DNA from: Vibrio sp. D404a
GTDB taxonomy: Bacteria; Pseudomonadota; Gammaproteobacteria; Enterobacterales; Vibrionaceae
Direction of reading: 5' to 3'
Length of the DNA: 64,000 bases
Assembly (NCBI RefSeq): GCF_030248535.1
Contig: NZ_JAHGAJ010000005.1
Span: forward strand, 1 to 64,000
This document shows, in pieces, positions 62,041-64,000 of this stretch. The translations under genes and the position numbers were made by a program. The first letter of the stretch is position 1; each line of letters opens with the position of its first letter. The notes beneath the pieces are model-generated. The model searched no databases, was not told where the DNA came from, and saw only the letters and a list, made by a program, of their open reading frames with translations.

Positions 62041-62226
62041 AAGACAAAGAGCGACCGCAAGGTCGCTCTATATTGGCATTTTTATTACATCATTTGGTTT
62101 GGCCGCCGATCAGTAATAAAAATAACCCTCAGGTTACGCATAGCTGGCTACTAATCAGGTTCCTTACGCTATTCAATGATTAGTGGTTTTTGTAACTCTA
62201 ACCCAGGTATTTACTTGGGTTTTTTT
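62041..62226 (+). ncRNA. micX: Probable MicX small RNA in the malG 3' region
   Basis: The stretch after malG begins with a perfect 9-bp hairpin (AGAGCGACC / GGTCGCTCT, 62048-62069), continues through an AU-rich segment and a structured region, and ends in a terminator (AACCCAGGTA / TACTTGGGTT then T-run, 62200-62226). In V. cholerae the sRNA MicX overlaps the 3' end of VCA0943 (malG) and is processed by RNase E (from memory). Position and architecture agree; sequence identity was not checked. The primary transcript may start inside malG. Confidence 0.55.
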
Positions 62227-62545
62227 ATGCCTATAAGAACCCCTTTCCTTTAAAAGAGCTTACCTAGCTCTAAGAGTTTTTAACCCCTATAAGAGAAGAT
62301 TAACCCTTCCTTTATCTTGGTAGCACATCACATCTCTAGTAATGAATCACAGAGTCAGTATAAATAGGCAAAAGTGAATTGATACTTTGGTCAAAGCCCA
62401 CTGCGTGAGACTTCAATGAAAGTCATGCAACAATGATTCTTGTTGCATAAATTTTGTATGGCAAGGCGTTTGAAGACTTGAATAGAAGATAGAGTAGGGT
62501 GTTTATCAATAGTTTGGTATTTATAAACAACTGAAATATATCGGG
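62227..62545. other. Intergenic region without a gene
   Basis: 319 bp, AT-rich. The only clear structure is a perfect inverted repeat ATGCAACAA (62425-62433) / TTGTTGCAT (62440-62448) with a 6-bp spacer and no T-tract. Confidence 0.4.
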
Positions 62546-62821
62546 TTAGAGTTCTCTATTGGAAGGAGCACAGCCGAGATGTTGCAGCAATACATAGATA
62601 CTCTCTTGGTCTAACGCGACACGCCTAAATAGATCGGCAAAGGTATTATCACCACCAAAACAGGTTTGGATGTAGTGATTAATCTCTTCTTCATTGTAGC
62701 CTTCTACATATAGGGTTCTGACCCATTGATATTCAACCGCCTTAAGGTTGTTTAGGGTCGATTCACTCAGAGTGGTGCGCGTAACGCTCAAAAGGTGCTC
62801 CAGAAATACAGTACGATCCAT
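62546..62821 (-). CDS. Small protein, function unknown
   Basis: 91 residues, mainly helical, with no signal peptide or membrane segment. It starts MDRTVFLEHLLSVTRTTLSE and contains EYQWVRTLYVEGYNEEEINH and a Cys near residues 69 and 84. The ATG at 62821 is the only good start. I recognise no family. It stands alone between the malG 3' region and a thioesterase gene on the same strand. Confidence 0.6.
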   Translation of the reverse strand: MDRTVFLEHLLSVTRTTLSESTLNNLKAVEYQWVRTLYVEGYNEEEINHYIQTCFGGDNTFADLFRRVALDQESIYVLLQHLGCAPSNREL

Positions 62822-62964
62822 TTTAGATGGCAGTATTTAAGCAGAGCTAAATGACGACTTTATTACAGTTATATTTTTTTACTGAATAGTGGTTTATTGC
62901 GGATTTGGAATGGAAGTAAGGTCGCACAAGACTCAGCAGCCAGTGCAACCTTTTGGATGATAAG

Positions 62965-63459
62965 CTATTTTAAGTATTTGACGTGAGCTTCCATCTCTTC
63001 GCCAATTTCTTTACGCATGTTCATTAGGCGAACTGCAGAGTCGCGCAGTTCAATATCTTCTGGCGTTTCTGGCACCCATTCTGGCACTTTGGTTGGGAGG
63101 CCGTTCTCATCAACTGCAACCATGATAACAATACAGTGGGTGGTTAGGCGGTTGTTAAGCTCTTTGGGGTCGCTGGCTTGCACGTCGATAGCGATATGCA
63201 TAGACGAAGAGCCTGTGTAAATAACCTTAGCACTTACTTCGACCAAGTTACCTACGTGAATCGGTGCGACAAAGCGAATACCGCCTGCGTAAGCAGTAAT
63301 ACAATATTTGCCACTCCAGCCGGCTGAACAAGCATAGGCCGCCAAATCGATCCATTTCATCACGGCGCCACCGTGAACTTTACCACCAAAGTTAACATCT
63401 CCGGGCTCAGCTAAAAAACGAAGGGTTACGTCGCGTTTCCCGTTTTGACTACTGCTCAT
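62965..63459 (-). CDS. Acyl-CoA thioesterase, hotdog fold (YciA/BACH-like)
   Basis: 164-residue cytoplasmic hotdog-fold thioesterase that hydrolyses acyl-CoA to free acid and CoA. FLAEPGDVNFGGKVHGGAVM contains the catalytic-loop Asn/Asp and HGG region, and WIDLAAYACSAGWSG is the central helix. FVAPIHVGNLVEVSAKVIYT and VIMVAVDENGLPTKVPEWVP are typical acyl-CoA hydrolase blocks. The ATG at 63459 begins MSSSQNGKRDVTLRF. Substrate chain length cannot be read from sequence. Confidence 0.9.
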   Translation of the reverse strand: MSSSQNGKRDVTLRFLAEPGDVNFGGKVHGGAVMKWIDLAAYACSAGWSGKYCITAYAGGIRFVAPIHVGNLVEVSAKVIYTGSSSMHIAIDVQASDPKELNNRLTTHCIVIMVAVDENGLPTKVPEWVPETPEDIELRDSAVRLMNMRKEIGEEMEAHVKYLK

Positions 63460-63760
63460 CTTAAGTCCTTTTTATTCTTATGTTGTACTGCAACAACTAT
63501 GTTACTTACCAATAACATATACTTTAGTCGTAGGAATTAAAAGCAGAGTTTGTTGGTTGAGCAGGGAAATATTGAGGTTGGAGGAGTTATTAAAATTCGC
63601 GGCTGCAGATATGAAAAAACACCGAAGTATCAGTTCGGTGTTTTTCAATTGTGGGGCTGGTAATCTAGCCTCTCGTTTTTAAGCCAACTAACCGTTGTTC
63701 ATCTGGTTAATTAAATCGCATGTTATACTGATAGCCGTGTTATTACTAGCCATTCTTCGA
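63460..63760. terminator. Intergenic region with a strong terminator
   Basis: Within this 301-bp gap, 63614-63645 forms AAAAAACACCGAA / TTCGGTGTTTTT around a 7-nt loop, a bidirectional terminator about 115 bp after the partial gene on the minus strand. The rest shows no gene. Confidence 0.7.
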
Positions 63761-64000
63761 TTATTTCATTACAAAATATAGGTCTTTCGCGTAGATGTTC
63801 CCCTTGGGATTGTTTATTGGTAGACCCTTCAATGTGTTACGTACCAAACGAGTGTGGTTGTAGTGATAAAGAGGGATCACTGCCGCTGATTCATTGAGTA
63901 GCGCCTCGGCTTGCTGGTATACCTTGAAGCGCTCATCTTGTTGGGTAATAACACTTGCTTGCTGCATCAGTTTATCGAATTCTGGGTTGCAATAGCCGCT
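63761..64000 (-). CDS. Peptide ABC transporter substrate-binding protein, C-terminal part (cut by window edge)
   Basis: Partial gene: the frame is open to the window end, giving the last 79 residues. SGYCNPEFDKLMQQAS, AEALLNESAAVIPLYHYNHT and the C-terminal NPKGNIYAKDLYFVMK match the end of OppA/MppA-type solute-binding proteins (family 5), which bind oligopeptides in the periplasm. The start and signal peptide lie outside the window. Confidence 0.85.
   Translation of the reverse strand, partial: SGYCNPEFDKLMQQASVITQQDERFKVYQQAEALLNESAAVIPLYHYNHTRLVRNTLKGLPINNPKGNIYAKDLYFVMK

Noticed and set aside
62041-62226. Qrr quorum-sensing sRNA
   Set aside because: No Qrr core sequence or sigma-54 promoter was recognised; position and layout fit MicX better.

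Overview
The window reads as part of the second chromosome of a Vibrio species. Direct evidence is dense bacterial coding at moderate GC with CTA-rich leucine codons in the highly expressed genes. It also carries a Vibrio-type maltose regulon, a Vibrio thermolabile-hemolysin phospholipase next to a lipase and its foldase, a pst operon followed by a GGDEF gene, and a GlyGly-CTERM protease. From memory, many of these genes have counterparts on V. cholerae chromosome II (the malT/malP/malQ/glgB, deoD, pst2 and malGFEK neighbourhoods). No database search was possible, so the species is not assigned.

Layout. (1) 1-10.4 kb: malT (minus strand) divergent from malP-malQ-glgB, with two good CRP sites and a MalT-box-like motif between them. 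(2) 10.5-16.1 kb: a TetR-type regulator; an ECF vitamin/amino-acid-type importer operon (S component, fused double ATPase, T component) with a promoter and three tandem MetJ-like boxes; and a YiaV/YiaW-like pair. (3) 16.2-22.8 kb: an EamA exporter; a translationally coupled pair of TPR proteins, one with an intact GGDEF and one with what looks like a degenerate GGDEF; and deoD with a downstream zinc-ribbon protein. (4) 23.1-29.8 kb: an L,D-transpeptidase facing lpp, a DEAD-box helicase, phospholipase tlh, and lipase lipA with foldase lifO. (5) 29.9-38.5 kb: a five-gene operon behind a good Fur box (S9 peptidase, TonB-dependent receptor of hemoprotein type, GlyGly-CTERM zinc metalloprotease, DUF1566 lipoprotein, DUF1566 exported protein). 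This is the best candidate for an under-described system. (6) 38.6-46.7 kb: a chemoreceptor, then pstSCAB with a candidate Pho box, then a GAF-GGDEF cyclase. (7) 46.8-53.6 kb: the MoxR/Bat operon. (8) 54-64 kb: a Cache-type chemoreceptor, a small unknown protein, malK divergent from malEFG across a 686-bp regulatory region with two long inverted repeats, a probable MicX sRNA after malG, a small unknown protein, an acyl-CoA thioesterase, and the 3' end of a peptide-binding protein gene cut by the window edge.

How the genes work together. Maltodextrin is taken up by MalEFGK, and cytoplasmic dextrins are processed by MalQ and MalP. MalT and CRP control the regulon, and GlgB links it to glycogen synthesis. 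The pst operon imports phosphate and the Bat operon maintains envelope function. Several secreted hydrolases (phospholipase, lipase, metalloprotease) suggest an animal-associated or scavenging lifestyle. No rRNA, tRNA, CRISPR array, insertion sequence or prophage was seen.
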